Shown: positions 45,865 through 54,291, numbered from the stretch's first letter. The stretch is 64,000 nucleotides of DNA from SAR324 cluster bacterium (GCA_028282885.1 JANQGX010000086.1:186001-250000), one strand, 5' to 3'. Notes: generated from the sequence alone by a model not told the origin. Numbers and translations are program-made.

Positions 45865-46709
45865 TTTCCATAGAAAACCTGACAAAGAAATTCGGTAAGG
45901 CTATCGTCCTGGATCGCCTTAATCTGAAGGTGGAAAAAGGAGAACGCATTGCGCTTATCGGTCAGAACGGAGCCGGGAAAACAACCTTAATCAGGGTTTT
46001 GCTTGGCCATTATCTGCATGAGGGCAGTGTTTCGGTTTTCGGATTTAATCCCAGGAAAAACAGGGTGGAAATACTCGACAGGATAGGGTTTGTACCACAG
46101 CTTCCGCCTCCTATTCAAATGACCGTCGAAGAGCTGGTCTCGTTTTCTGCCGCAACTTCCAGGATATCCACCCCGGAAAAAATCCATGACCATGCGGAAA
46201 ATCTCGGTTTGGACATTGCCGAAAACAGTAAGAAGACCTTTCAAAAGCTCTCCGGCGGTATGAAACAGAAGCTGCTGATTTCACTGGCTCTGGCCCGTGA
46301 ACCGGAAATTCTGGTTATGGATGAACCTGCAGCTAATCTTGACCCACAGGGGCGTCAGGCGTTTTTTCTCTACCTGACAAGGCATATGCAGAATACCACC
46401 ATGCTGCTCAGCAGTCACAGGGTGGATGAGGTGATTAGTCTTATCACCCGGATAATAGAACTGGATTTTGGCAAAATCATGCGGGACGAGCTGGTAAATC
46501 CCCAAGAGTCCGCAGGTCAGATGCTTGATTGTAAGATCAGCTTTATCAATCCTAACGATGCCACCGGCAGAGCAATGGAAAACTGGAATTTCCAAGCGAT
46601 AAACGGCGGATTGGAGTTCGAGGGTCAGTTCATCGGAGCCGATAAACTCAGGTTTTTAACAGAACTGTCTCATTTTGCAAATAATATCAAAAAGTTAAAA
46701 ATTGATTAA
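45861..46709 (+). CDS. nosF: ABC transporter ATPase NosF
   Basis: ATPase of the NosDFY system, which powers delivery of sulfur or copper species for CuZ assembly. The Walker A reads GQNGAGKTT, the signature LSGGMKQKLLISLA, the Walker B LVMDEPAANLDP, and the H-loop SSHRVDE. A C-terminal extension of about 80 residues (PQESAGQMLDC onward) is the usual NosF tail. The ATG overlaps the nosD stop by 4 bp. Confidence 0.94.
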   Translation: MISIENLTKKFGKAIVLDRLNLKVEKGERIALIGQNGAGKTTLIRVLLGHYLHEGSVSVFGFNPRKNRVEILDRIGFVPQLPPPIQMTVEELVSFSAATSRISTPEKIHDHAENLGLDIAENSKKTFQKLSGGMKQKLLISLALAREPEILVMDEPAANLDPQGRQAFFLYLTRHMQNTTMLLSSHRVDEVISLITRIIELDFGKIMRDELVNPQESAGQMLDCKISFINPNDATGRAMENWNFQAINGGLEFEGQFIGADKLRFLTELSHFANNIKKLKID

Positions 46710-46718
46710 AGCCTATCC

Positions 46719-47546
46719 ATGAAAACACTCATCCAGGTGGCAAAAGCCGATTTGAGGGAATCCGTCAGGGCCAAATGGTTTCTGATTTACAGTCTTGTAT
46801 TTGGAGGATCAATAGTTCTTCTCTTCGCCCTGCGTATTACGGAATCAAAAGTCCTTGGATTCACCGGGCTGAGCCGCCTTTTGATCACCTACATCCAGCT
46901 CTGTGTTGCTGTTCTTCCGATTCTGATCCTGGTCTCAACTGTCCGCAGTGTGGTTGGAGACAGGGAGTCAAATATACTGGAATACTTCTTGTCCATGCCC
47001 ATTTCACTGGGCGCTTACTTCTGGGGGAAGATCATGTCGAAGTTCATCCTGATCTTTGTACCGATATTCCTGGCATTGATTGGCGCAATACTCTGGGGCA
47101 CGATTAAAAGCCTGACTATTCCATGGAGCATCGCCGGATACTATTCTCTATTGCTGGCGACCCTGTCCTGGTGTTTCCTCGGCATCGGCATGCTGATTTC
47201 TGCCGTTGTTAAACGGCAGGAATGGGGACTGGGTCTCTCCATTTTAATCTGGTTAGTTCTCTTGCTGTTCATCGACGTAATTCTAATTGGGTTAATGCTA
47301 CAGCACAAAATTATTGAAGGGGTCATCGTCGGTATCTCCCTCTTGAATCCCATGATGGCTTTTCGAACCGGAGCCGTATTGCTATTCGATCCGGAATTGA
47401 CAGCGATTGGACCTGCCTCATTTGTCATACTAGATGAAATGGGCCATAACGGATTTCTGTCTTTCACACTGCTTTATCCGTTTTTTCTGGGTTGGCTGTT
47501 TGCCGGCCTGGGGTATCACAGGTTCAGGAAGGGTGATCTTTTTTAA
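46719..47546 (+). CDS. nosY: ABC transporter permease NosY
   Basis: Membrane half of the NosFY transporter. Six hydrophobic helices are visible over 275 aa, with the N-terminal KADLRESVRAKWFLIYS and the cytoplasmic ESNILEYFLSMPIS helix typical of the ABC-2 permease family. It lies 9 bp after nosF and 16 bp before nosL. The nosD-nosF-nosY-nosL order is conserved among nos operons. Confidence 0.93.
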   Translation: MKTLIQVAKADLRESVRAKWFLIYSLVFGGSIVLLFALRITESKVLGFTGLSRLLITYIQLCVAVLPILILVSTVRSVVGDRESNILEYFLSMPISLGAYFWGKIMSKFILIFVPIFLALIGAILWGTIKSLTIPWSIAGYYSLLLATLSWCFLGIGMLISAVVKRQEWGLGLSILIWLVLLLFIDVILIGLMLQHKIIEGVIVGISLLNPMMAFRTGAVLLFDPELTAIGPASFVILDEMGHNGFLSFTLLYPFFLGWLFAGLGYHRFRKGDLF

Positions 47547-47562
47547 GGAAGTGTAAGTTAAA

Positions 47563-48081
47563 ATGATGTTTCACAGCAGGAGCACAAACCTGTTCAGATT
47601 CCGAATCAGGGGCTTAATAACAACTGGCTTGTTAATTATTGTCCTGGTTTCCTGTACGAATCGGAACGAAGAACAGCTACCCGTCGAAGTAAAATGGGAT
47701 CGGGCCGTCTGTATCGATTGCAGAATGGCTATCAGTGATAATCGCTATGCTGCACAAGTGGTCGGTGTCGACGGAAAAGCCTATCTTTTTGATGATATTG
47801 GTTGTGCGATTTTGTGGTTGCAACGGCAGGAGGGCATGGATAAGGCCCGTATCTGGGTAAATGATCGGGAGACGTCAGAGTGGATTGAAGCGAAAAAGGC
47901 AAACTGGATTTTTGGTGACGAACACACCCCCATGGGTTTCGGATTTGCAGCTACCCTTGAACCGGTCGACAATCCAATGAAATTCGAAACGGTTGTCAGG
48001 ATGATGGTCATCGGTGATACGTTGGTAAACCGTTACCTGAAAAAACATCTCGAATCGCATAAAACTGAAAACCAGGAATAA
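47563..48081 (+). CDS. nosL: NosL copper-chaperone lipoprotein (first of four in the locus)
   Basis: Periplasmic lipoprotein that binds Cu(I) and supplies copper to the CuZ assembly machinery. A signal peptide ends in the lipobox VLVSC (Cys 31). The metal motif is CIDCRM (Cys 50, Cys 53, Met 55); most NosL proteins have CxxCGM, so Gly is replaced by Arg. The usual Asp-Asp-Ile/Gly-Cys segment appears as FDDIGCAILWL, followed by GFGFAATLE. AAGGAAG precedes two consecutive ATG codons. The position directly after nosY marks it as the canonical copy. Confidence 0.9.
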   Translation: MMFHSRSTNLFRFRIRGLITTGLLIIVLVSCTNRNEEQLPVEVKWDRAVCIDCRMAISDNRYAAQVVGVDGKAYLFDDIGCAILWLQRQEGMDKARIWVNDRETSEWIEAKKANWIFGDEHTPMGFGFAATLEPVDNPMKFETVVRMMVIGDTLVNRYLKKHLESHKTENQE

Positions 48082-48126
48082 TCGGAACTCATCGAGTTCA
48101 CAACCAAGATATATTAACAGAATAGA

Positions 48127-49140
48127 ATGACAGAACAATCGGACAAAAAACAGATGAACCGACGTCGGTTTATCAAAACATCAACTGCAGTCGTAATCGG
48201 CGGAACTGCATTGATCGGTTTTGCTTCGGTTCCGATTCTTAGGAGTAACACTCCGATGCTAAGGCCACCCGGAGCTTTGGAGGAGGACAGGTTCCTCGCC
48301 TCTTGCATTAAATGTGGTCAATGCCTCCAGGTTTGCCCTCCCCAGGTGGTCGAGCTGGCCGGGATAGGAAAAGGATTTGCCGTCGGAACACCATTTATAA
48401 CCCCAAGACAGGGAGGATGCATTCTTTGTGCAGGTTTGCCATGTGTACTGGCCTGTCCCACAGGATCACTAGATCATGCCCTTTCCGAAGGCAAGGATGC
48501 CAAAATGGGTCTGGCCGTCATTAAACACCCTGGCTCCTGCCTTGCCATCAACGGTATCAATGATATTATCTTCCGGCTGGAAAACAGGCTGGCAGATAAA
48601 GCCAACGGAACAGGAAACCAATCGGAAGCGGAATTGTTGTCGGATATAGCCGAGCGACTGAACAATGCCGAAAATGCCAGCTTCCGTGAGAAGTTCTCCC
48701 TGACAGACCTGGAACCGGAATCCGTTTCCGGGCTGGCTGGAAATCTTTCCCGCCGGGACATAGAATGGCTTTTGAATTTTGCCAGGACAACCGAATTCAG
48801 TAGTATGGGATGCAGAATCTGTCTCGATAAATGTCCTATCAAAGATCAAAAAACCATCGAATTCGTTAAAAGAGAACCTTTGCTGAACCGAAGGCACGAA
48901 AAACAAGATGACGATGATGATCATGAGTATAAACAAGGTAATCACAACGAAAAACGCAGGCATGGTCATGGACGCGGTCATGGTCGAGGATACGGGCGCC
49001 GACGTGCACATCGAATGAGTCTGAATCACGATAATGAGTATTGGCCTGTTGTGCAGTCGTCCTGTGTTGGTTGCGGTGTATGTGAAGAAAAATGCCCCAC
49101 CCCCGTGGCTTCAATCCAGATAGTCCCGAGATTGGAATGA
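48127..49140 (+). CDS. nosG: NosG/NapG-type polyferredoxin with His- and Asp-rich insertion
   Basis: Periplasmic ferredoxin with a Tat-type signal (RRRFIKTSTAVVIGG, about residues 12-35). Four cysteine clusters are present: CIKCGQCLQVCP, CILCAGLPCVLACP, CRICLDKCP and CVGCGVCEEKCP. With the NosH-type membrane protein encoded next, it should pass electrons from quinol toward periplasmic acceptors. Between the third and fourth clusters (about residues 255-300) lies an unusual stretch with five consecutive Asp, eight His and many Arg/Gly (for example RRHGHGRGHGRGYGRRR). It looks like a metal-binding or flexible insert and is not in NapG. nosH follows after 14 bp. Confidence 0.88.
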   Translation: MTEQSDKKQMNRRRFIKTSTAVVIGGTALIGFASVPILRSNTPMLRPPGALEEDRFLASCIKCGQCLQVCPPQVVELAGIGKGFAVGTPFITPRQGGCILCAGLPCVLACPTGSLDHALSEGKDAKMGLAVIKHPGSCLAINGINDIIFRLENRLADKANGTGNQSEAELLSDIAERLNNAENASFREKFSLTDLEPESVSGLAGNLSRRDIEWLLNFARTTEFSSMGCRICLDKCPIKDQKTIEFVKREPLLNRRHEKQDDDDDHEYKQGNHNEKRRHGHGRGHGRGYGRRRAHRMSLNHDNEYWPVVQSSCVGCGVCEEKCPTPVASIQIVPRLE

Positions 49141-49154
49141 AAGGAGGGTGCGGC

Positions 49155-50087
49155 ATGAAAAAGAGACAGCAACAGGACAGAACCGTGAATGCGGCAGTCA
49201 AGAATACCAACGAGAATAGATCAGGTGTTAAGACCTTCAAGGGTCCCGGCCTGAGAAAAGAAAACATCCCCAACCCCAAACATAAGCGAAATAAGTGGCG
49301 AAATATCCGATGGGCCATATTGCTGTTTTTTAATGTTCTGTTTTTCGCTTCCTTCTATTTTGATATTCAAGTGCTGGAAGGCAGCCTGAGTGCTTCTCGT
49401 TTGCTGGGTTTTCACCTGATCGATCCTTTCGCCGCCATTCAGGTCATTCTTTCAAGCAGGATTCTCATGGTAAACTTGGTGATCGGCACGGTCACCGTAT
49501 TTATCATCTATATAGTTCTCGGTGGCAGAACTTTCTGTTCGTGGGTTTGCCCTTATCATTGGCTGGCGGAACTTGGCGAGAAGATCAACCTGTTCCTGAA
49601 AAAAAGAAAAATTGTCAGGAGTCACTCCTTTGATCGTAAATTCAGGTATTTGTTCTACGCCCTTTTTCTGATTTTGGCCCTGATTACCGGGTTTACGGTT
49701 TTCGAAACCATAAATCCCGTTTCGGCAATCAGTCGATCGATTGTTTATGGCCCATCACTGTTACTGATCTGGGTGGTTGCCCTGCTGGTTTTTGAGATCC
49801 TATATAGTCGCAGGGCCTGGTGCCGTTATTTCTGCCCTGTGGGGGTATCATATCAGCTAATCGGTCTTTTGGCCCCATTGCGGGTGAAATGGAACAAAGA
49901 GAATTGCTCCAATTGCAAACGCTGCCAGAATGTCTGTCTGGTGCCCCATGTATTAAAGGATTCGGTAAACAAGGGCACAAAAGAGTATGTTGATTCGGGT
50001 GCCTGTACTCGTTGTGGCCTTTGTATCGACATTTGTGATGATGAGGCGCTGGAGTTCAGCCTGAAGTACCTGGACAAAATCATATAA
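49155..50087 (+). CDS. nosH: NosH/NapH-type quinol-oxidising membrane ferredoxin
   Basis: Integral membrane protein of the NapH/NosH family. Four to five hydrophobic helices precede the conserved CX3CP motifs (FCSWVCPYHW and WCRYFCPVGVS), and two [4Fe-4S] motifs close the protein (CSNCKRCQNVC and CTRCGLCIDIC). It pairs with the NosG-type protein just upstream as a possible quinol dehydrogenase. The ATG at 49155 has AAGGAGGG 6 nt before it, so the longer frame that overlaps nosG is rejected. A basic N-terminal tail of about 50 residues is longer than usual. Confidence 0.9.
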   Translation: MKKRQQQDRTVNAAVKNTNENRSGVKTFKGPGLRKENIPNPKHKRNKWRNIRWAILLFFNVLFFASFYFDIQVLEGSLSASRLLGFHLIDPFAAIQVILSSRILMVNLVIGTVTVFIIYIVLGGRTFCSWVCPYHWLAELGEKINLFLKKRKIVRSHSFDRKFRYLFYALFLILALITGFTVFETINPVSAISRSIVYGPSLLLIWVVALLVFEILYSRRAWCRYFCPVGVSYQLIGLLAPLRVKWNKENCSNCKRCQNVCLVPHVLKDSVNKGTKEYVDSGACTRCGLCIDICDDEALEFSLKYLDKII

Positions 50088-50194
50088 ACCGGTGAGAAGG
50101 CAAATAATTACAATTAGCTGTTCGTCCCGACAACGCTTTGCTTCACGTTCATGGCGATATAAACCTGGATTTTGAGACTATGAAAGGATTTCCA

Positions 50195-50515
50195 ATGGTA
50201 ATACATATTCGAATAATCACTTCGCTCTGCCTGATACTTCTTTTTCTGTGGCAGCCAGCATTGGCCTTGGACGGAAAACAACTTTATGCAACTAAATTCT
50301 GCATAACCTGCCACGGGGAGAAAGGAATTGCGGAAGTTCCCAATTATCCAAGCCTGGCCGGCCAGAATCCTCGTTATATGACGGCCCAGGTCAATGATAT
50401 CCTTAGTGGAAAACGAAAATCCGATTTGACTATTTTGATGACAGACAATCCGATTGTAGCCGGCATCACGGAAGAGGAACTGGCAGCGATCATCGACTAT
50501 CTTGCCGGACTGTAA
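50195..50515 (+). CDS. Small monohaem c-type cytochrome, 106 aa
   Basis: Exported cytochrome c of the c4/c553 kind. A signal peptide ends near ALA (about residue 26), with haem site CITCH at about residue 37 and the PNYPSLAGQNPRYM motif that typically follows. AAAGGA lies 6 nt before the ATG at 50195; longer frames lack a start context. The C-terminal helix ELAAIIDYLAGL is complete. It is probably the third mobile electron carrier of the nos cluster and the last gene before the hairpins at 50528. Confidence 0.85.
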   Translation: MVIHIRIITSLCLILLFLWQPALALDGKQLYATKFCITCHGEKGIAEVPNYPSLAGQNPRYMTAQVNDILSGKRKSDLTILMTDNPIVAGITEEELAAIIDYLAGL

Positions 50516-50527
50516 ATAATACTGAAA

Positions 50528-50585
50528 CTGTGCCTTTCAGGCGAAAGAGGCACAGAATCCGTTCTGCAAAGGTCCAATCCCGGAT
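50528..50585 (+). terminator. Two tandem hairpins after the nosH-cytochrome genes
   Basis: CTGTGCC/GGCACAG (50528-50534 with 50549-50555, inner TTTC/GAAA pairing) is followed by AATCCG/CGGATT (50556-50561 with 50580-50585). There is no T-tract. They sit at the boundary between the canonical nos genes and the second NosL block and may be a transcript end or processing site. Confidence 0.4.
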
Positions 50586-50700
50586 TAGTTCCCAACAACA
50601 GGACCTGTAAGAAGCGACATGGGAATCGCTAATTGTGAACAGCAGCTATCCGGAACTTTCAAAATCGAAATTGCAAAAACCGTGATAAAAAGGAGAAGAC

Positions 50701-51360
50701 ATGAAAAAACTGAAAGCAAAACTTAGCAGAAGATCTGCCATCTCCACCCTTTTTTCCGGTCTGGCTGTGATCGGAACAACCGCTTCCGCGATTGGCGCTT
50801 CAAAAATGGTCAAGCCCTGGCAGTGGATCAACATGAAGGACAGCATCAAAAACACGGATGGAACACCCCTGCAGTTCATCCCCAAGACTGCGAAAGATGC
50901 AAATCCTCTGAAAGATGAATTTAAAAAGTATCCTCGCTGTCCGTATTGCGGAATGGTACGCAAAATGTGGAGTCATACCCGTCATCTGATTCATTATGAC
51001 AACGATCTTGTCGATGGTACCTGTTCATTGCATTGTGCCGCCCTGAGCTTGGGTCTGAATGTGGATCTGGTTCCCAAGGCGATTTATGTCGGTGACGCCG
51101 GGGCCAAGGAGAAAATCAAACCTTTGATTTCGGTAGACAAAGCTACCTACCTTGTCGGAGGTAAGCAAGCGGGTACCATGACTGCTATCAGCAAGTGGGC
51201 TTATGGTTCGAATGAAGGAGCTGAAACAGCTTTCCGTAAGCTGGGAGGGAAGAAGACGGGTTTTGATGATGCCTTGACCGCAGCCTATCTCGATATGGCA
51301 AAAGACACGGTCATGATTCGAAAAAGAAGGGCAAAGAAGAGAAAAATGGAAATGGGTTAA
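50701..51360 (+). CDS. NosL-family protein 2, 219 aa, Tat- or Sec-exported
   Basis: NosL-like metallochaperone fold. The N-terminus (LSRRSAISTLFSGLAVIG) has a twin-Arg followed by a hydrophobic core. The metal motif CPYCGM (Cys 80, Cys 83, Met 85) is followed by His-rich HTRHLIHYDND and the segment GTCSLHCAALSLG, where the second Cys pair aligns with the NosL FDD.GC position. The C-terminus (about residues 185-219) is basic, ending RKRRAKKRKMEMG. AAGGAG lies 6 nt before the ATG. It heads a block of seven closely spaced genes. It is likely a Cu(I)-binding accessory protein. Confidence 0.82.
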   Translation: MKKLKAKLSRRSAISTLFSGLAVIGTTASAIGASKMVKPWQWINMKDSIKNTDGTPLQFIPKTAKDANPLKDEFKKYPRCPYCGMVRKMWSHTRHLIHYDNDLVDGTCSLHCAALSLGLNVDLVPKAIYVGDAGAKEKIKPLISVDKATYLVGGKQAGTMTAISKWAYGSNEGAETAFRKLGGKKTGFDDALTAAYLDMAKDTVMIRKRRAKKRKMEMG

Positions 51361-51363
51361 GCC

Positions 51364-51981
51364 ATGTGCCGGGAATCAGATAAAGATTGCAACTGTTATT
51401 ATGACAGCAATCATCCGGACTCGATGCGGCAACGGAGACAGTTTATAAAATCATTTGTGATCTGTGGCGTCGGTTTCAGCGTGATTCATCCGGTGTTTGC
51501 TGTCTCTTTCAGGCAAAAGAAAAAAACCTCCAAAGGCCATGATGAGATCCGGGTCAGCCCAAAAGAGCGGTGCCCGGTCTGTGGCATGTTTGTTTCTCCC
51601 TATCCCAAATGGTTAACCAGGATTCAATTCAAGGACGGATCTCATCACAGCTTCGATGGGATGAAATGCCTTTTTCGGTTCTATTTTTCCCCTGCCACTT
51701 TTGGCCCGGATAAGCTAAGATCCGATATCGACCGCATCCTGGTAAGAGATTACTATACGCTGAAATTCATCGACCATGACAAGGCAGTATATGTCGTTGG
51801 CAGTAATGTATACGGTCCCATGGGTCATGAGCTCATTCCTTTCACGGAAAAGAAAACCGCCAGAACGTTTATGAAAGACCACTTTGGCAAAAGGTTGTTT
51901 CGCTTCGATGAGGTTACGGCAGAGTTACTGGATCTTCTGGACAAATCAAAACGGCAGGTTAACCTGAAGGGCATTCCGTGA
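51364..51981 (+). CDS. NosL-family protein 3, 205 aa, with Tat-like signal
   Basis: The N-terminus has three Cys in a short leader (CRESDKDCNCYYD) before a Tat-like motif RQRRQFIKSF and a hydrophobic segment. The NosL domain has CPVCGM (Cys 70, Cys 73, Met 75). It continues with SFDGMKCLFRFY, VRDYYTL and the family signature VVGSNVYGPMGHELIPF, which is the best match to NosL among the four copies. It starts 3 bp after the stop of NosL 2 and its own stop overlaps the next start as GTGA. Confidence 0.87.
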   Translation: MCRESDKDCNCYYDSNHPDSMRQRRQFIKSFVICGVGFSVIHPVFAVSFRQKKKTSKGHDEIRVSPKERCPVCGMFVSPYPKWLTRIQFKDGSHHSFDGMKCLFRFYFSPATFGPDKLRSDIDRILVRDYYTLKFIDHDKAVYVVGSNVYGPMGHELIPFTEKKTARTFMKDHFGKRLFRFDEVTAELLDLLDKSKRQVNLKGIP

Positions 51982-52316
51982 GATATTCAACAGTTCTGAC
52001 TCTAATTCTGATTGCTCTAACCTGCATGATCTTCGGCGTCGGAGTGGATGTGAACAACAGAATTAAGATCGACCGGAAATCCCACGACATACGAATCCGA
52101 TTCAATGAAATTGTCGGACTCCCGAACCTTAGTATTACCACTGCAGCACGATACCTGCGACATTACTCACTTTCAGATCTGTCAACACCTTTCCAGGACT
52201 ATCCCTGCAGTCAGGAACACTTTCCGGCAAGCTTTGCTTTCGCTCCTCCGGACTTTAAAGATATGCCGGATCGATTAACAACCCACACAATCAATAGACC
52301 TGTCGCATCGCAATAA
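51978..52316 (+). CDS. Small exported protein of the NosL/ABC block, 112 aa
   Basis: I do not recognise a named family. A GTG start overlaps the NosL 3 stop by 4 bp, so translation is likely coupled. Residues 1-25 form a signal peptide or anchor. The mature part has one Cys (YPCSQEHFP) and the well-formed segment APPDFKDMPDRLTTHTINRP at the C-terminus. The short length and tight packing argue for a real gene. Because it is always-outside by topology, it may act with the NosL proteins or the transporter. Confidence 0.65.
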   Translation: MRYSTVLTLILIALTCMIFGVGVDVNNRIKIDRKSHDIRIRFNEIVGLPNLSITTAARYLRHYSLSDLSTPFQDYPCSQEHFPASFAFAPPDFKDMPDRLTTHTINRPVASQ

Positions 52317-52344
52317 TGTCTATTGCGATTGAATTATCTTATTA

Positions 52345-53571
52345 ATGATCATAATGAACCTTCGTAACCGGCTCGAAAAACAGAGAAACATACTCGACTT
52401 CAGCCTCCAAAACCTGATTCGCCGCAAGGGCAAGAGTCTATTTATCCTGGTGATTTTTGTTCTGCTTGTATCAATTATTTCATCGATCCTTTTTTTAACG
52501 GGTTCCTTGACCAGGGAGATGATAAAGTCCAGTGAGCAATTGCCGGATATCACAATCCAAAAAATAAAGGGCGGGAGGCAGGTTAACATAGAATCGGTTT
52601 ACTTGGATCAAATTGAACGAATACCCGGGATCGAAGCAGCGGAACCACGCGCCTGGGGCTATTTTTACCTGGACTCGCTAAATGCAAATTTCACCATATT
52701 CGGTTTCGACCTCAGCCTGCTGGAAGCGGAAGATTACGAAACGATCCTGACAGAAAACACAAAACAGAAAAACCTGACCGGTAAATCGCAGTATAAAATG
52801 GCAGTTGGTCCGGTTGTGTATGAGCAGTTAAAAAAATCAAAAATGCAGGAGACCTATCTCTTTTTCAATCCTGATTGGGAAACCTCCCTTCCTGTAGATA
52901 TCATTGGCGTCTTTAAACCCGAAACCGAGCTGCAATCCGCCGACCTGATGTTGCTACAGACCGACGCTGCCCGGAAGGTGCTGGAATTGTCCGATGACGA
53001 GTTTACCGATATCGCGGTTTACATTCCCAATCCTGAAGAGGTTGACAACATCGCCTTGAAGATCAGACGAGCTTTCCCCGAATTGAGAACCATTACCCGA
53101 TCACAGATACAAAGCACCTATTCTTCGGTATTCGGCTGGAAAAGTGGTCTGGTTCTCTCCGGTCTTCTGGTCGTCATTCTGGCTTTTCTGGTTCTGATAT
53201 GGGATCGCTCCGGCGGACTCTCCCAGGAAGAAAAGAGAGAAATCGGCGTTTTAAAGGCGATAGGATGGGATACGGAGATGGTTCTGGCAGTTAAGTTTCT
53301 GGAAAGTCTGATTCTATCATCCATCAGCGCTGTACTTGGAATCCTGGTAGCATACGTTTATATATACTGGCTCCGGGCTCCGGGACTGAGAGAGGTGTTC
53401 ATCGGCTGGTCTACCATCTACCCCTCGTTCAAACTGGTCCCTTACATCGATTTGAAATATTTGATGTTGATTGTCAGCATCGCTATCGTTCCTTATAGTG
53501 CTGTCTCAATCGTTCCAGCATGGAGAGCAGCCATAACGGATCCGGACGAGATTATTCGTCACAACGGCTAG
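52345..53571 (+). CDS. ABC transporter permease, FtsX/MacB type
   Basis: Permease with the LolCE/MacB-type plan: one N-terminal helix (about residues 30-55), a periplasmic domain of about 210 residues, and three C-terminal helices (about 268-290, 318-345 and 372-395) in an FtsX domain. The helix before the cytoplasmic loop carries EEKREIGVLKAIGWD, the coupling signature of the family. Such transporters move substrates in the periplasm rather than through a central pore. The ATPase gene follows after 48 bp. Substrate unknown; the NosL neighbours suggest a metal centre or chaperone function. Confidence 0.88.
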   Translation: MIIMNLRNRLEKQRNILDFSLQNLIRRKGKSLFILVIFVLLVSIISSILFLTGSLTREMIKSSEQLPDITIQKIKGGRQVNIESVYLDQIERIPGIEAAEPRAWGYFYLDSLNANFTIFGFDLSLLEAEDYETILTENTKQKNLTGKSQYKMAVGPVVYEQLKKSKMQETYLFFNPDWETSLPVDIIGVFKPETELQSADLMLLQTDAARKVLELSDDEFTDIAVYIPNPEEVDNIALKIRRAFPELRTITRSQIQSTYSSVFGWKSGLVLSGLLVVILAFLVLIWDRSGGLSQEEKREIGVLKAIGWDTEMVLAVKFLESLILSSISAVLGILVAYVYIYWLRAPGLREVFIGWSTIYPSFKLVPYIDLKYLMLIVSIAIVPYSAVSIVPAWRAAITDPDEIIRHNG

Positions 53572-53619
53572 ATCTTTGTAGCGCTGGGAACAGACCCACT
53601 AATTGTGGAAAGATCGATT

Positions 53620-54291
53620 ATGATTAAAACAATCAAGGCAACAAAAATCTATAACCAGGGCAGAACAAACGAGGTTACTGCCTTGTTTGAAGCTTCAGTG
53701 GAGGTTGAAAAGGGATGCATCGCAGTGCTGAAGGGCCCAAGCGGTTCCGGGAAAACCACACTGCTTTCCCTGGTCGGTTGCCAGAGCAAGCCGAACAGCG
53801 GTGAGATCCGGATTGATGGGAAAAGAGTATCAAAACTGCCCGATAAATTCCTCAATGCCTTCAAGCGTCAATACATGGGATTTGTCTTTCAGAACTATCA
53901 ACTGATCCCGGATTTGACCGTAAGTGACAATATTATGCTGCCCCTGCTTCCATCCGGTATCGTCTTCAAGGAAAGGATCAGGCGTGCTGATGAACTGATG
54001 GATCAGTTTGATCTGACTAAGAGAAAGAAGTTCAAAGTTAAAAACCTGTCAGGAGGAGAGCAGCAAAGAACGGCTATCGCCAGGGCTTTGATCAATCGGG
54101 GAAAGATCCTGTTGGCGGATGAACCCACTGCGCACCTGGACAGTCAGTTAACCGACGAGTTTTTGAAAATCGTCGGTCGTATCAAAGATATGGATTATAC
54201 CATTTTAATGAGCAGTCATGATGCCAAGGTTTGTGAAAACCCGTTGGTCGACAGGGTTTTTGAAATGAAAGATGGCAGGATTATCCAATGA
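53620..54291 (+). CDS. ABC transporter ATPase, LolD/MacB type
   Basis: ATPase partner of the preceding permease. The Walker A reads GPSGSGKTT, the Q-loop VFQNYQLIPDLTV, the signature LSGGEQQRTAIARA, the Walker B ILLADEPTAHLD, and the H-loop SSHDAK. At 223 aa from the ATG at 53620 it is a minimal one-domain ATPase. A GTG at 53605 gives a 5-residue longer form. Its stop overlaps the next start as ATGA. Confidence 0.9.
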   Translation: MIKTIKATKIYNQGRTNEVTALFEASVEVEKGCIAVLKGPSGSGKTTLLSLVGCQSKPNSGEIRIDGKRVSKLPDKFLNAFKRQYMGFVFQNYQLIPDLTVSDNIMLPLLPSGIVFKERIRRADELMDQFDLTKRKKFKVKNLSGGEQQRTAIARALINRGKILLADEPTAHLDSQLTDEFLKIVGRIKDMDYTILMSSHDAKVCENPLVDRVFEMKDGRIIQ

